Shown here: positions 16,700 to 26,300 of the stretch, piece by piece
Layout: each line of letters opens with the position of its first letter
How positions within the stretch are numbered: position 1 is the first letter of the stretch
From: Kitasatospora sp. MAP12-44
Lineage (GTDB): Bacteria > Actinomycetota > Actinomycetes > Streptomycetales > Streptomycetaceae
NCBI RefSeq assembly: GCF_029892095.1
Contig: NZ_JARZAE010000004.1
Span: 4,154,001-4,218,000, forward strand
Reading direction: 5' to 3'
DNA length: 64,000 nt
Translations under genes and position numbers: made by a program
The notes under the pieces: model-generated
What the model was told of the DNA's origin: nothing
Databases searched by the model: none
What the model saw: only the letters and a program-made list of their open reading frames with translations

Positions 16700-17668
16700 A
16701 TGACCGACAACCACCGTGACACCAGCCGAAGTGTGACGCTCGGCACCTCCGACCTCACCGTCTTCCCGCTCGCCCTCGGCGGGAACGTCTTCGGCTGGAC
16801 CGCCGACGAGGCCCAGTCCTTCGCCGTCCTGGACGCCTACGCCGCCGCCGGCGGCAACTTCGTCGACACCGCCGACATGTACTCGGCCTGGGCCCCGGGC
16901 AACCAGGGCGGCGAGTCGGAGACCATCATCGGCAACTGGCTGCGCTCGCGCGGCCACCACGACGCGATCGTGGTTGCCACCAAGATCGGCAACCACCCGG
17001 CGGCCAAGGGCCTGAAGGCCGACACCATCAGGGCCGCCGTCGAGCAGTCGCTCGGGCGCCTCGGCGTCGAGCGGATCGACCTGCTCTACACCCACTTCGA
17101 CGACCTCGACACGCCGGTCTCCGAGATCATCAGCACCCTGGACGCCCTGGTGAAGGAGGGCAAGGTCCGCGAGATCGCCGCCTCCAACATCAGCCCCGAG
17201 CGGTTGACGGCCTCGCTGGACTTCTCCGACCGCGAGGGCCTGGCCAGGTACATAGCCCTCCAGCCGCACTACAACCTGGTCTCGCGCGCCACCTACGAGG
17301 GCGAGCCGGCCGCGGTCGCCGCCGAGCGTCGGCTGTCCGCCGTGCCGTACTTCGCGCTGGCCTCGGGCTTCCTGACCGGCAAGTACCGGCCCGGCGGCCC
17401 GGCCGTGCAGAGCGCGCGGGCCGAGGGCGCCGGCAAGCACCTGGCGGACCCGCGCGGCCCGCGGGTGCTGGCGGCGCTGGACACCGTCGCGGCGGCCCAC
17501 GGCGTCGAGGTCGCCAGCGTCGCGCTGGCCTGGCTGCGCGCGCAGCCGACGGTGGCCGCCCCGATCGCCAGCGCCCGCACCGTCGAGCAGCTGCCCGCGC
17601 TGCTGACCGGCGCCACGCTGGAGCTGACGGCCGAGCAGCTGGCCCTGCTGGACGCCGCCTCGGCCTGA
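16700..17668 (+). CDS. Aldo/keto reductase
   Basis: A 322-residue NADPH-dependent TIM-barrel oxidoreductase. GGNFVDTADMYSAW contains the catalytic Asp and Tyr, VVATKIG the Lys, and LLYTHFDDLDTP the His equivalent. The C-terminal cofactor loop IASARTVEQL is present. Two in-frame ATGs (16667 and 16700) compete. Neither has a good ribosome site; the second gives the usual family start MTDNHRDTSRSVTLGTSDL and is preferred. The substrate is unknown. It ends at a shared bidirectional hairpin with the convergent NlpC/P60 gene. Confidence 0.9.
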   Translation: MTDNHRDTSRSVTLGTSDLTVFPLALGGNVFGWTADEAQSFAVLDAYAAAGGNFVDTADMYSAWAPGNQGGESETIIGNWLRSRGHHDAIVVATKIGNHPAAKGLKADTIRAAVEQSLGRLGVERIDLLYTHFDDLDTPVSEIISTLDALVKEGKVREIAASNISPERLTASLDFSDREGLARYIALQPHYNLVSRATYEGEPAAVAAERRLSAVPYFALASGFLTGKYRPGGPAVQSARAEGAGKHLADPRGPRVLAALDTVAAAHGVEVASVALAWLRAQPTVAAPIASARTVEQLPALLTGATLELTAEQLALLDAASA

Positions 17669-17683
17669 GCCGGCTCCGAGCGA

Positions 17684-17724
17684 AGCGCCGGGTCCGTCCA
17701 CAGGCTGTGGACGGACCCGGCGCT
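17684..17724. terminator. Bidirectional hairpin terminator
   Basis: A perfect 19-bp stem with a 3-nt GGC loop (arms 17684-17702 and 17706-17724) sits between the convergent aldo/keto reductase and NlpC/P60 genes. It can serve both strands. Confidence 0.85.
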
Positions 17725-17738
17725 ACTCCGCGCTCCGC

Positions 17739-18671
17739 TCAGCTCGGACGGCCCAGATGGGTCGGGTAGTAGGAGCGGCTGAGAGTGGATATCCGAACGG
17801 TGCGCCCGGGGCGCGGGGCCTCCACATAGCTGCCGCCGCCCAGGTAGATCGCCACGTGGTGGATGCCGGAGGCGCGGCTGCTGTCGGACCAGAAGAGGAG
17901 ATCCCCGCGCCGCAGTTCACCCGAGCTGATCGGGGTGGTCGCCACGTACTGGTCGTCGGCCACCCGCGGCAGGTCGATGCCGGCCCGCTCGTAGGCCTGC
18001 TGCACCAGGCCCGAGCAGTCGTAGCCTTCCGGCCCGTCGCCGCCCCAGACGTAGGGCTTGCCGAGCTGGGCCAGCGCGTAGTCGACGGCGGTCTCGGTGC
18101 CGCTGCTGCTGTCGCTTCCGGTATCACCGCCCGCCGGCGCCTCCTGCTCGGAGCTGCCGCCGCTGGTCCGGCTCAGGTACACGTCGTAGTGCGCGGTGTA
18201 CCGCCACTCCCCGCCCGCGTTCTGGAACCAGTACCTGGACCCGTCCCACCCCTGCTGTATCCCGCTGTTCTCCGCGTCGGAGCCGCCGGAGGTACTGGCG
18301 GATCCGGCGGCTCCGGCGGTCCGACTGAGATACACGTCGTAGTGGCGGGTGTAGCGCCACTCGCCGCCGGCACTCCGGAACCAGTACTTCGACCCGTCCC
18401 ACCCGGCCCGGCTCGGCGCCGGCACGGCACCCGCCGGCGCGGCACCGAGGCCGAGCCCGACCACTCCGGCGCCGGCCAGCACCGTGGTGGCGAGGCAGGC
18501 GCCGCGGACGGTGCGAGCGAGCTGCGGCCCGCGCGCCGCCCGCGCCGACGGGCCGGAGCGCCGGCCGCTGTGCTGCGCGACGCAGTGCAGGCAGCGGCAG
18601 CCGAGCGGGGGCGCCGAGTCGCCCCGGCGCTCCTCGAAGCCGATCAGGGCAGGGTCGGTGGCTATTCTCAT
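17739..18671 (-). CDS. NlpC/P60 (C40) cell-wall hydrolase with two aromatic repeats
   Basis: A 310-residue protein. The catalytic domain is at the C-terminus (about 200-310): YDCSGLVQQAYERAG has the nucleophile Cys (near 217), GIHHVAIYLG the His (near 271), and EAPRPGRTV follows. Before it are two copies of a 30-residue block, GWDGSKYWFRSAGGEWRYT and GWDGSRYWFQNAGGEWRYT, each ending HYDVYLSRT, probably a wall- or glycan-binding module. The N-terminus has a Cys-rich cytoplasmic-looking segment (PPLGCRCLHC) and a hydrophobic stretch near residues 60-80, so it may be membrane-anchored rather than cleaved. GGAAGGAAA precedes the ATG, which overlaps the SPFH gene stop by four bases. Confidence 0.88.
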   Translation of the reverse strand: MRIATDPALIGFEERRGDSAPPLGCRCLHCVAQHSGRRSGPSARAARGPQLARTVRGACLATTVLAGAGVVGLGLGAAPAGAVPAPSRAGWDGSKYWFRSAGGEWRYTRHYDVYLSRTAGAAGSASTSGGSDAENSGIQQGWDGSRYWFQNAGGEWRYTAHYDVYLSRTSGGSSEQEAPAGGDTGSDSSSGTETAVDYALAQLGKPYVWGGDGPEGYDCSGLVQQAYERAGIDLPRVADDQYVATTPISSGELRRGDLLFWSDSSRASGIHHVAIYLGGGSYVEAPRPGRTVRISTLSRSYYPTHLGRPS

Positions 18672-19894
18672 GCTCGGTTTCCTTCCTTGCGGGTCCCGTT
18701 CTTGACGGTCGGCCGGGCGGCGGGAGCCGGTACCGTGCCGGGCATCGCACTGGGCACCCCGGCCGGGGCGACGAACGCGACCAGCAGCTGCTCCATCAGG
18801 GCACTGCGCGCCGCCTGGTCCAACTCGTGCGTGGTGGCGCGCTCCAGGCGCCGGACGGCCAGCACGGCCGCCTCCACCGCGTCGTCCACCAGCACCGTGC
18901 GCAAGCCCGCGTCGAGGTCGGCGAGCCGGCGCCGGCGCATCGACTCGGCCACCTCGGGGGCGTAGTCGAGCGCCTGCGGCTGCACCGAGTAGACCTCGAG
19001 CCCGGCCGGGGCCGCCTCGGCGACGAGGGCACGGGTGAGCTCGTCGGCGAACCACTGCCCGTCCCGCAGCGCCGGGCCGGGACCGGCGTTGCTGTCGCAC
19101 GGCAGCATGCTGGCGGTGCGGGTGAGGACGGCGTGGATCTGCTCGCGCAGGTAGTCCTCGTGGTCGGCGACCGCGAACAGCGCCCGTGCGGTGTCCTTGA
19201 TCCGCCAGACCACCAGCAACCGGACGACAATCGGCTGCCCGGTGCGGTCGGTGACCTGGACGGGCTCGCTGCGCCAGTGCCGCAGCCGGACATCGACCCG
19301 ACGGCGGTGCAGCAGCGGATTCACCCAGAGCAGCCCGGTGCGCCGGACCGTGCCGCGGTAGCGGCCCCATCGGGTGAGCACCCGGGTGTCGCCGCCCGCG
19401 TTGGCGATCAGCCCCGCCAGTGCGATCAGGCAGGCCAGCCCGGTCACCGTCACGGCCGCGAGCGCGCGAGTGGTGACGACGGGTCCGCCGGCCTGCCGCA
19501 CCTCGTCCGAGCGGAGGTCGGGGATGGCTTCGGCGAAGTGCGGGATCAGTCCGACCCGGCCGAGCACGAGGATGATGGAGGCCGCGCCGAGCAGCAGGGC
19601 GAGCAGCGCGATCCACCCCGGCAGAGCGACGGCGCCGCGCTCGCGGAGTTCCGGATCGGCCCGCGGCGGACGGCGGGCGCCGATCTCCGTGCGGGTGTCC
19701 ACAGGCTGTGGATACGTCGCCGCCTTTTCACCCGTTCGGATCGGCGGCGGAGCGGTCGCCGTGGCCGTGGCCGTGGCCGCGACGATCGCGGTTGGCAGCG
19801 CCTTGAGCATCGAGGTCGCCCCGACCGGGGTCCGCACCGGCTCCGGCCGGGGGTTGGTCGGGGTGCGGGGTGGAGTGTCAGCGGGGGCGTCCAT
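18668..19894 (-). CDS. SPFH/band-7 domain membrane protein
   Basis: A 408-residue protein. A long Pro/Ala/Thr-rich N-terminal region (1-95) is followed by two membrane segments (ALPGWIALLALLLGAASIILV and a second near 150-170) and an SPFH/band-7 domain: GLLWVNPLLHRRRVDVRLRH, VRLLVVWRIKDTARALFAV, LEVYSVQPQALDYAPEVAES. The C-terminus holds a helical region and a Pro-rich tail. SPFH proteins form oligomeric membrane scaffolds and often modulate proteases or wall enzymes. Coupling by an ATGA overlap to a wall hydrolase suggests it helps place or control that enzyme. AGAGGA precedes the ATG. The region just upstream (19920-19965) is AT-rich and probably holds the promoter. Confidence 0.85.
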   Translation of the reverse strand: MDAPADTPPRTPTNPRPEPVRTPVGATSMLKALPTAIVAATATATATAPPPIRTGEKAATYPQPVDTRTEIGARRPPRADPELRERGAVALPGWIALLALLLGAASIILVLGRVGLIPHFAEAIPDLRSDEVRQAGGPVVTTRALAAVTVTGLACLIALAGLIANAGGDTRVLTRWGRYRGTVRRTGLLWVNPLLHRRRVDVRLRHWRSEPVQVTDRTGQPIVVRLLVVWRIKDTARALFAVADHEDYLREQIHAVLTRTASMLPCDSNAGPGPALRDGQWFADELTRALVAEAAPAGLEVYSVQPQALDYAPEVAESMRRRRLADLDAGLRTVLVDDAVEAAVLAVRRLERATTHELDQAARSALMEQLLVAFVAPAGVPSAMPGTVPAPAARPTVKNGTRKEGNRA

Positions 19895-20022
19895 GCGCGG
19901 ATCCTCTGGGTTGGTGTGTCACGCAACTGTCAGGCTAAGTACATAAATCCGTATATGCGACATTTGGGGCGCGGCGCGCCGACGCAAAGCTGACGAACCG
20001 TCGGCGTGGCGGGATCCGCTGC

Positions 20023-22467
20023 TCACCTCCGGCGGCGTCCCTGGCCGCGACCGAGGATCCGCCGGGTGAGCAGCGTGACGCCGGACATGATCAGCAGCAC
20101 CCCGCAGCCCGCAGCCCGCCAGCCCCCGAGGCTGGTGTGACGGACCGTGGAGACCACCTCGGGCGGCGGCGCAAGCTCCCGCCGTCCAGCGGACCCGACG
20201 AAGGCGGACGCGGAGGCGGACGGGGAGGCGGACGGGGAGGCGGACGGGGAGGCGGCCGACGCCGCGGAAGTCGGGCGGGTCGACTTTGCGGGAGTGGGGG
20301 TGGGCGGCACCGACGGTGCAGCCGACGCTGACGGCGTGCCAGCAGCCGCCGTAGGGGTCGGCGTGGCGGACGGGGACGGCGTCGGGGACGGGGAGGGGGA
20401 CGACGTCGGCGTTGTGGGGGCGGGGAGGGTGAGGACGACCCGGAGCAGGTCCCCCCGCGTGGCGTTGCCCGCGCGGTCGGTCGCCGTCGCCGTCAGGAAC
20501 TGCTCGCCCGACGCCAGGTCACGCGAGGCGCGGCAGGTCCAGCTGCCGTCGACCGCCGCCACCGCGCTGCACAGCGCGCCGTCCGTCCCGGACACCACGG
20601 TCACCATCGACCCCGGCTCGGCCTTGCCCGCCACCCGCGGCCGGACCACGTGCAGCTCCTCGCCCGCCTTGGGCGAGCTGATCACCGGCTTGGCCGGCGG
20701 AACGGTGTCCACGATCAGCGGGGTGCCCCGGCCGGTCGTCCGATTGCCGGCCGGGTCCACCGCCGTAGCCGTCAGCGTGTGCGGCCCCTCGGCCAGCTCC
20801 TCCACCGGCAGGCAGGACCACGAGCGATCCGGCCGCACGGCCGTCCGGCACAGCTCGGCGCCGCCCTGGTCGGTGACCGAGACGGTCGTCCCGGGGCCGC
20901 CGGTGCCGGTGATCATCAGCCCGGGGTCGTTGGTGTACTCCGGCACCGTGAGCACCGGCGCCGGCGGCGGTGTGGTGGTGACCGTGAGCTGCACCGGGTC
21001 CCCGCGCAGCACCACCCCGCCGGTGGTGGTCTCGGCGGGCAGCACCGTGTGCGGTCCCTGCGCGAGTGGCGCGTCCGGGCGGCAGGACCAGTTCCCGCCG
21101 CCGTCCACCACGGCCTGGCAGAGCGTCAGCGCTCCCTCCTGGACCTGTACCGTCGCGCCGGCCACCCCGCTGTCGCCGTGGAACTCCGGCCGGGCGTCGC
21201 CGACCGCCGCGCCGCCCGCCGGGCTGGTGAGCTCCGGCTTGGCGGCGACCACCGTGAGCCGTACGAGTTGGTCCTCCACCTGCCCCGAGTCGGCGAAGCC
21301 GGCCGCCGCGACCAGCTGGGACGGGTCGCGGCCGATCCGCAGCCGGGCCCAGGTGTCGCCGGCGGAGACGCCCGGCGGGACCGTCCACTCCAGGGTCGCG
21401 CTGGTGGCGCCCGGCGGGATGTCCGCCTGCGCGCGTTCGACGGGGTCGAAGCGGCCGTTGCGGTCGAAGTCGATCCAGCCCGCCAGGGTGGCGGCGCTCT
21501 GGCCCGGGCTGACCGGCACGGTCAGGTGGTAGTAGCCGCCGATCGCGGCCTCGCCGGGGAAGACCACGGCGGGGTCGTTGGCCAGGTGCTCGATCCGCCC
21601 CGGCTGGAGCTCGGGCGGCACGGGCGCGGGCACCGTGGCGCGCCGGTGGTCGGGCGCCGAGCCGGCCGCGTCACTGCCCATGAACAGGTCGGAGACCATA
21701 TGCGAGGCGTTCCCGTAGCCCTGCGGCGCGCTGCCGAGCGACTCGTCCAGCGTGACGGTGTAGGCCTGGCGCAGCGCGGCGGGCGGTGTGCTGCTGCCCG
21801 CGTACGCGGTGTTGCGCTGCTCGACCCGCAGCGTCGCGGTGTCGAAGGTGCCGTCCAGCTCGATGGTGCCGGCCCGGTCGGCGGCACCGTCGCCCGAGCC
21901 GTCGGCGGAGGCGGGCGCGAGGACACCGTCGCCGGACGTCCAGCCGGACCACGGGGTGCGCGCGGTCAGCGCGGGCCCGGCCGGGGTGCCGCCGATGACG
22001 GTCAGCCGGGTGGCGGTCGCGGTACTGCCGTCCGGGCCGGTGGTGACCGCGGCCAGGCCGCTGACGTGCAGTCGGGGGTTGCGGACCGGGCGGGAGAAGG
22101 TGAGCTGCAGGGCGCCCAGGGTGCGCCAGGCGCCGTCGGCCTGCGGCCGGTCCTGGCTCAGCCGGAAGGTCTGCGTCGGCGCGCCGGGCCGGACGCCGTC
22201 GGTAAAGGCCGCGGCCGGCGCGCTGCCCGAACCGCCCGTGCCGTCCAGCGTCCCGGGCGCGGCCTCGGCACGGACGCCCGGGGAGGCCTCGAAGTCGATG
22301 CCGACGTCGAGCCCGGAGTGCAGCAACGCCTGGTGGTCGGCCGACCAGCTGTCCGGCGACTGCTGCGCCGAGGAGACGGAGGGGAGCCAACCGAGCGCCA
22401 GACCGGCGGCGAGCGCCACGGCGACGACGACCGGACGGCGGCTGCGCCGGGACGTTCTCGGGCTCAT
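20023..22467 (-). CDS. Large secreted surface protein with GEVED and Ig-like repeats
   Basis: An 814-residue protein with a Tat/Sec-type signal peptide (RRSRRPVVVAVALAAGLALG). Its middle part contains a GEVED-like domain (GWIDFDRNGRFDPVERAQA, WARLRIGRDP). Three bacterial Ig-like repeats follow, each with a Cys pair pattern (LCQAVVDGGGNWSC, LCRTAVRPDRSWSC, LCSAVAAVDGSWTC). A long Ser/Pro/Thr/Ala-rich wall-spanning stretch and a C-terminal membrane segment with Arg-rich tail (TLLTRRILGRGQGRRRR) end it. There is no LPXTG or LAXTG motif, so it is membrane-anchored. The ATG at 22467 has AGGAGGG upstream. It is probably an adhesin-like surface protein. Confidence 0.82.
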   Translation of the reverse strand: MSPRTSRRSRRPVVVAVALAAGLALGWLPSVSSAQQSPDSWSADHQALLHSGLDVGIDFEASPGVRAEAAPGTLDGTGGSGSAPAAAFTDGVRPGAPTQTFRLSQDRPQADGAWRTLGALQLTFSRPVRNPRLHVSGLAAVTTGPDGSTATATRLTVIGGTPAGPALTARTPWSGWTSGDGVLAPASADGSGDGAADRAGTIELDGTFDTATLRVEQRNTAYAGSSTPPAALRQAYTVTLDESLGSAPQGYGNASHMVSDLFMGSDAAGSAPDHRRATVPAPVPPELQPGRIEHLANDPAVVFPGEAAIGGYYHLTVPVSPGQSAATLAGWIDFDRNGRFDPVERAQADIPPGATSATLEWTVPPGVSAGDTWARLRIGRDPSQLVAAAGFADSGQVEDQLVRLTVVAAKPELTSPAGGAAVGDARPEFHGDSGVAGATVQVQEGALTLCQAVVDGGGNWSCRPDAPLAQGPHTVLPAETTTGGVVLRGDPVQLTVTTTPPPAPVLTVPEYTNDPGLMITGTGGPGTTVSVTDQGGAELCRTAVRPDRSWSCLPVEELAEGPHTLTATAVDPAGNRTTGRGTPLIVDTVPPAKPVISSPKAGEELHVVRPRVAGKAEPGSMVTVVSGTDGALCSAVAAVDGSWTCRASRDLASGEQFLTATATDRAGNATRGDLLRVVLTLPAPTTPTSSPSPSPTPSPSATPTPTAAAGTPSASAAPSVPPTPTPAKSTRPTSAASAASPSASPSASPSASASAFVGSAGRRELAPPPEVVSTVRHTSLGGWRAAGCGVLLIMSGVTLLTRRILGRGQGRRRR

Positions 22468-22583
22468 GGACCCTCCTGTGCACACGATGTGACAAGAAGG
22501 AATCACGATCTAACGTGAAGTCACCGCCGGAAATCCCCGCCGCGCCGCCGCAACCACTCATCCGGCGGATCATCCGGAAACGC

Positions 22584-22613
22584 CGAAGGCCCCCTCCGCG
22601 GAGGGGGCCTTCG
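22584..22613 (-). terminator. tRNA-Arg terminator
   Basis: A 14-bp perfect stem (CGAAGGCCCCCTCC and complement) lies 7 bp beyond the 3' end of the tRNA-Arg gene on the minus strand. Confidence 0.8.
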
Positions 22614-22619
22614 AGATGG

Positions 22620-22692
22620 TGCGCTCAGCAGGATTCGAACCTGCAACCTCTTGATCCGTAGTCAAGTGCTCTATCCGTTGAGCTATGAGCGC
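22620..22692 (-). tRNA. tRNA-Arg (ACG), copy 2
   Basis: A 73-nt cloverleaf: acceptor GCGCTCA pairs with TGAGCGC, the anticodon stem CTTGA/TCAAG encloses loop CTACGGA (anticodon ACG), and the T-arm contains GGTTCGAATCC. The CCA end is not encoded. The sequence is identical to the copy 126 bp upstream. Confidence 0.97.
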
Positions 22693-22780
22693 CTCAGGGA
22701 GACCGGAGCCACCCTGCGGTACTGCTACTGCTCGGCCAGCCTACCCGATCCCGGGAGGGCGACCTCGCGCTTCGCAAGCG

Positions 22781-22810
22781 ACGAGGCTCCGGCCGGAGCC
22801 GGAGCCTCGT
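22781..22810 (-). terminator. Terminator between the two tRNA-Arg genes
   Basis: A 13-bp perfect stem (ACGAGGCTCCGGC and complement, 4-nt loop) lies directly after the upstream tRNA-Arg copy, so each copy appears to be its own transcription unit. Confidence 0.78.
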
Positions 22811-22818
22811 GATCGCGG

Positions 22819-22891
22819 TGCGCTCAGCAGGATTCGAACCTGCAACCTCTTGATCCGTAGTCAAGTGCTCTATCCGTTGAGCTATGAGCGC
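22819..22891 (-). tRNA. tRNA-Arg (ACG), copy 1
   Basis: Same 73-nt sequence and fold as the downstream copy, with anticodon ACG in loop CTACGGA. After A34-to-inosine editing it would read CGU, CGC and CGA. Confidence 0.97.
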
Positions 22892-23015
22892 TCGCCCCGG
22901 CGATTCGATCCTTCGGGGCGGTGCGGGGACAACATTACATGACCGTCGACCTGGGGTGAAATCGGTTAGTTCCCGGCAGGGCGGCGAGCCGCCCGAGAAC
23001 GATCGAGAACGAGAA

Positions 23016-23045
23016 GAGCCCCGTCGACCGAGGTCGACGGGGCTC
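23016..23045 (-). terminator. tRNA-Ser terminator
   Basis: A 14-bp perfect stem (GAGCCCCGTCGACC and complement) lies 9 bp past the 3' end of the tRNA-Ser gene. Confidence 0.8.
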
Positions 23046-23054
23046 CCTTCGGAG

Positions 23055-23145
23055 CGGAGGCTCGGGGATTTGAACCCCGGATGGGCTTTAAGACCCAAAC
23101 CGCATTAGCAGTGCGGCGCCATAGACCGGACTAGGCGAAGCCTCC
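23055..23145 (-). tRNA. tRNA-Ser (GCT)
   Basis: A 91-nt class II tRNA with acceptor GGAGGCT/AGCCTCC. The anticodon stem CCGCA/TGCGG encloses loop CTGCTAA (anticodon GCU, reading AGC/AGU). It has the long variable arm typical of serine tRNAs and the T-loop TTCAAAT. Confidence 0.96.
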
Positions 23146-23345
23146 ATTCACCCGGATCGCACCACCAGGTGGCGCACTCCGTGTGCATGTGATGATGCCA
23201 CAGCCGAGGGGCTCAGCACCAACCGCTGACAACGTTACTAGGCAGGTCGTCCTCTCGGCAAAAACAATGGGATACTCCAAGCCCCGGAGCAGCCCGGTCC
23301 GCAGTGGCGAGCCGCAAGTCGTAAGTGGTGAGGAGACCTGTCGAC

Positions 23346-26300
23346 GTGAGCAGCAGGCCGACCCGAGGCGCTGCTCGCCTCGCCGCGATACTCGACGCCC
23401 TTCCCGACGCGCTGCTGCTGGTGAACAGCAACGGCACGGTCGTGGACGCCAACAACGCCGCGGTCCGCAGCATGCAGACCCCCGGGACCTCGCTGGTCGG
23501 GATGGGTGTCCTGGACCTGCTGCCCGAGTTCGACCCCAGCCGGATCCCCGGCTCGATGCGCCCGGCCCCGCGCGACCAGGACGAGGCCGACCTGCCGGTC
23601 CGGATGACCGCGCGTCGCACGGACGGCAGCACCTTCCCCGTCGAGGTCTCCGGCAACGACTTCGCGGACGAGAACTCCAGCGAGGGCCGCGGCTACGCGC
23701 TCTCCCCGCTCGTCCCCTACGACCTCTACCGGGCCACCGGCTCGCGCTCGGGCACCGACGACCTGCTGCTCCTGCTGGTCCGCGACCTCTCCAGCCGGCT
23801 GGGCGTGGAGGCGGAGCTGCGGCGCCAGCACAAGCAGACCGAGATGATCCTGCGGGCCGCCGCCGAGGGCGTGCTCGGCGTGGACCTCGAAGGCCGGGTG
23901 GTGCTGGTCAACCCCGCCGCCGCGCACATCCTGGACTTCCGCGCCAGCGAGCTGGGCGGGCGCGAGCTGCACCCGCTGATCCAGCACTCCCGGGCGGACG
24001 GCACCCCGCTGGCCGCCGAGGAGTCCGCGCTGCTCGACACCCTCACCTCGGGCCGCAAGCACCGGGTGCGCGGCGCGACGCTCTGGCGCAAGGACGGCCG
24101 GGCGGTCACCGTCGACCTGACCACCGCGCCGGTGCGGGACGGCGACCAGCTGGTCGGCGCCGTGATGACGTTCACCGACCGGACCAGGGAACTGGCCCTG
24201 ACCGCCCGCAACGAGCACCTCACCGCCGTACTGGAGACCGAGGTCAGCGGCGCGCTGGCTGCTCTGCGGCGGCGGATCGACACGCTGGCCGCCGACCCCG
24301 CCGGGCAGCTCTGGCCGGAGGCCAACTGGACGCTGCGCGCGCTGGCGGACGAGTGCCGGCGGTTCGGCGTGCTGATCGACGGGGTGCTGGCCCACCAGCG
24401 CTTCGAGCGCGGCGCGGACACCGCCGCGGGCGCGCCCGCGTCTACTGCTGCTGCCTCCTCTTCCTCTACTTCTGCTAGTTCTGCCGCCGCCACTTCGGCG
24501 GACGCGTCCGAGGGGCGGGACGTGCGCGAGCCGCGCGAGAACGCGGACGGGCTGAACCGCGGGGTCACCACCCTGGACAAGCTGGTCGACCGCGCGGTCG
24601 AACTCGCCGGACAGCTGGTCGGCACGGGTCGGCTGCGGTTCTCGGTGCACGCGGCGCCCGTCGAGGTGACCGCCGACCATGAGCGGCTGGCCCAGGCGCT
24701 GGCCCATCTGGTCGCCGACGTGAGCGGCATCGCGCTCACCGCCACGCCGCCCGGCCCGGACGGACCGGCCGGCCCGCCCACCGTGGTGCTGGCGGCGGCG
24801 CAGCGTGGCGAGGTGGCCCGGATCGAGGTCCGCGGCCCCGGTCGCGGCGGCAGCCGGGTGCACCTGCCGATCGCGCTCGGCCTGGTCGAGCGGCACGGCG
24901 GCGTGCTGCAGCCGCACGAGCTGCCGAACCACGCCGGTACGACGTATGTGGTGGAGCTCCCGCTCGACCCGGCGGCGGCTCGGGCCGCGGCTGCCCGCGC
25001 GGCGTCCGGGGCCGGCCGGCTCGTCCCGCGCGAGACGGACACGGCGGTGCTGCCGGACCTGCCCGGCGTGCCCGAACTGACCGCGACGGCGGACGGCGTC
25101 CCGCCGGTGGCCGAGGACGCGGCGGCCGAGGAGGCCCAGTCCGGCGGGCGGGCCGCGCGGCTGAAGCGGGCCGCGCAGTCGCGGGCGGCGCAGAACGGGC
25201 CCTCGCTCGGGCCGCTCGCGCTCGGCCCCGGGCCTTCGGCCGACGCCTCGGCGCCGGTCCCGGCTGCTGCTGCCGCCGAAGCTGGTCAGGCCATGATTCC
25301 GGCGCAGGCCCACGCGCCCGAACCGCGCACCCCGTTCGCGCTGGGACCGGGCCCGACGGGTGCGGTCGGCCGCGACGGCGTGCCGGGTGAGGCCGAGTCG
25401 GCGCCGGACGCTGGTCCGGGCAGCACGTCAGCGGGCACTGGTCCGGGTGCTGGTCAGGGCGCTGCTCAGGGTGCGCCAGGCTCGCGGCGGCGGCGGGCGC
25501 TGCCCGCGCCCGGTGCCGCACCCGACGAACCGGCGGCGCTCTCGCTGCCGGGTGTCCCCGACCCCGGTATGCCGCTCTACCCCGGCCTGGAGCACGCCCT
25601 CCCGGCCGTCCCCGCCGAGCTGCCGGCCGCTGGGCCGACCGCGCCGGTGCAGCCCACCGGCCGTCGTCGCCGACTGGGCATCCCCTCCGGAGCGGGCGGC
25701 GAGAACCCGGCCGGGTCGGACGGCAGCGCGCCTTCGACGGCGCTTGCCCTGACCGAAGCCACCGGTTCCGCCGCGGCCCCCGCACCGCCGATGCCGAGCG
25801 CTCCGCCGGCGGGCGGCGCGCCGCTGCTGCCCGTGCCACAGCAGGTGCCGGTGGGCAGCGGGTTGGGCGAACTGACCCCGCCGCGCCCGGCCGGCGGCTT
25901 CGCCAGCGCGTTCCCCGGAGCGTTCCCGAGCCCCACGCCGGAGGCGCCCGCGTCCGTCGAGCCGCGCCCGGCCGCGCGCCCGATGGCCGAGCTGGGCCCG
26001 GCCCCCTCGGACACCTCCGCCGCGGCCAATGCCGCTTCCCGCGAGGCCGAGGCCGACCGCGACCTGCCGCGGCTGTCCGGCGAGGACGATGCCGCGCCGG
26101 CCGCCGGTCCGAACGCCGCACCCCGGGTGCCCGAATACCCCGACTACCCCACGATGGTGAGCCCCGCCGCCGACGGTCGGCCGCGTCGGCTGCTGGTCTG
26201 GCCGGAGCCCGACGCGTCCACCAAGCAGGCGCTCCAGGAGCGCGGCTACCGCCCGGTGATAGTCCGCTCTCGCGAAGAGGTGGACGCGCAGGTCGCGGCC

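Noticed and set aside
20023-22467. Sortase anchoring of the large surface protein
   Set aside because: There is no LPXTG or LAXTG motif before the C-terminal membrane segment.
22620-23145. tRNA cluster as an integration site with a nearby mobile element
   Set aside because: No integrase, no tRNA 3'-end duplication outside the tRNA genes and no change in composition on either side.
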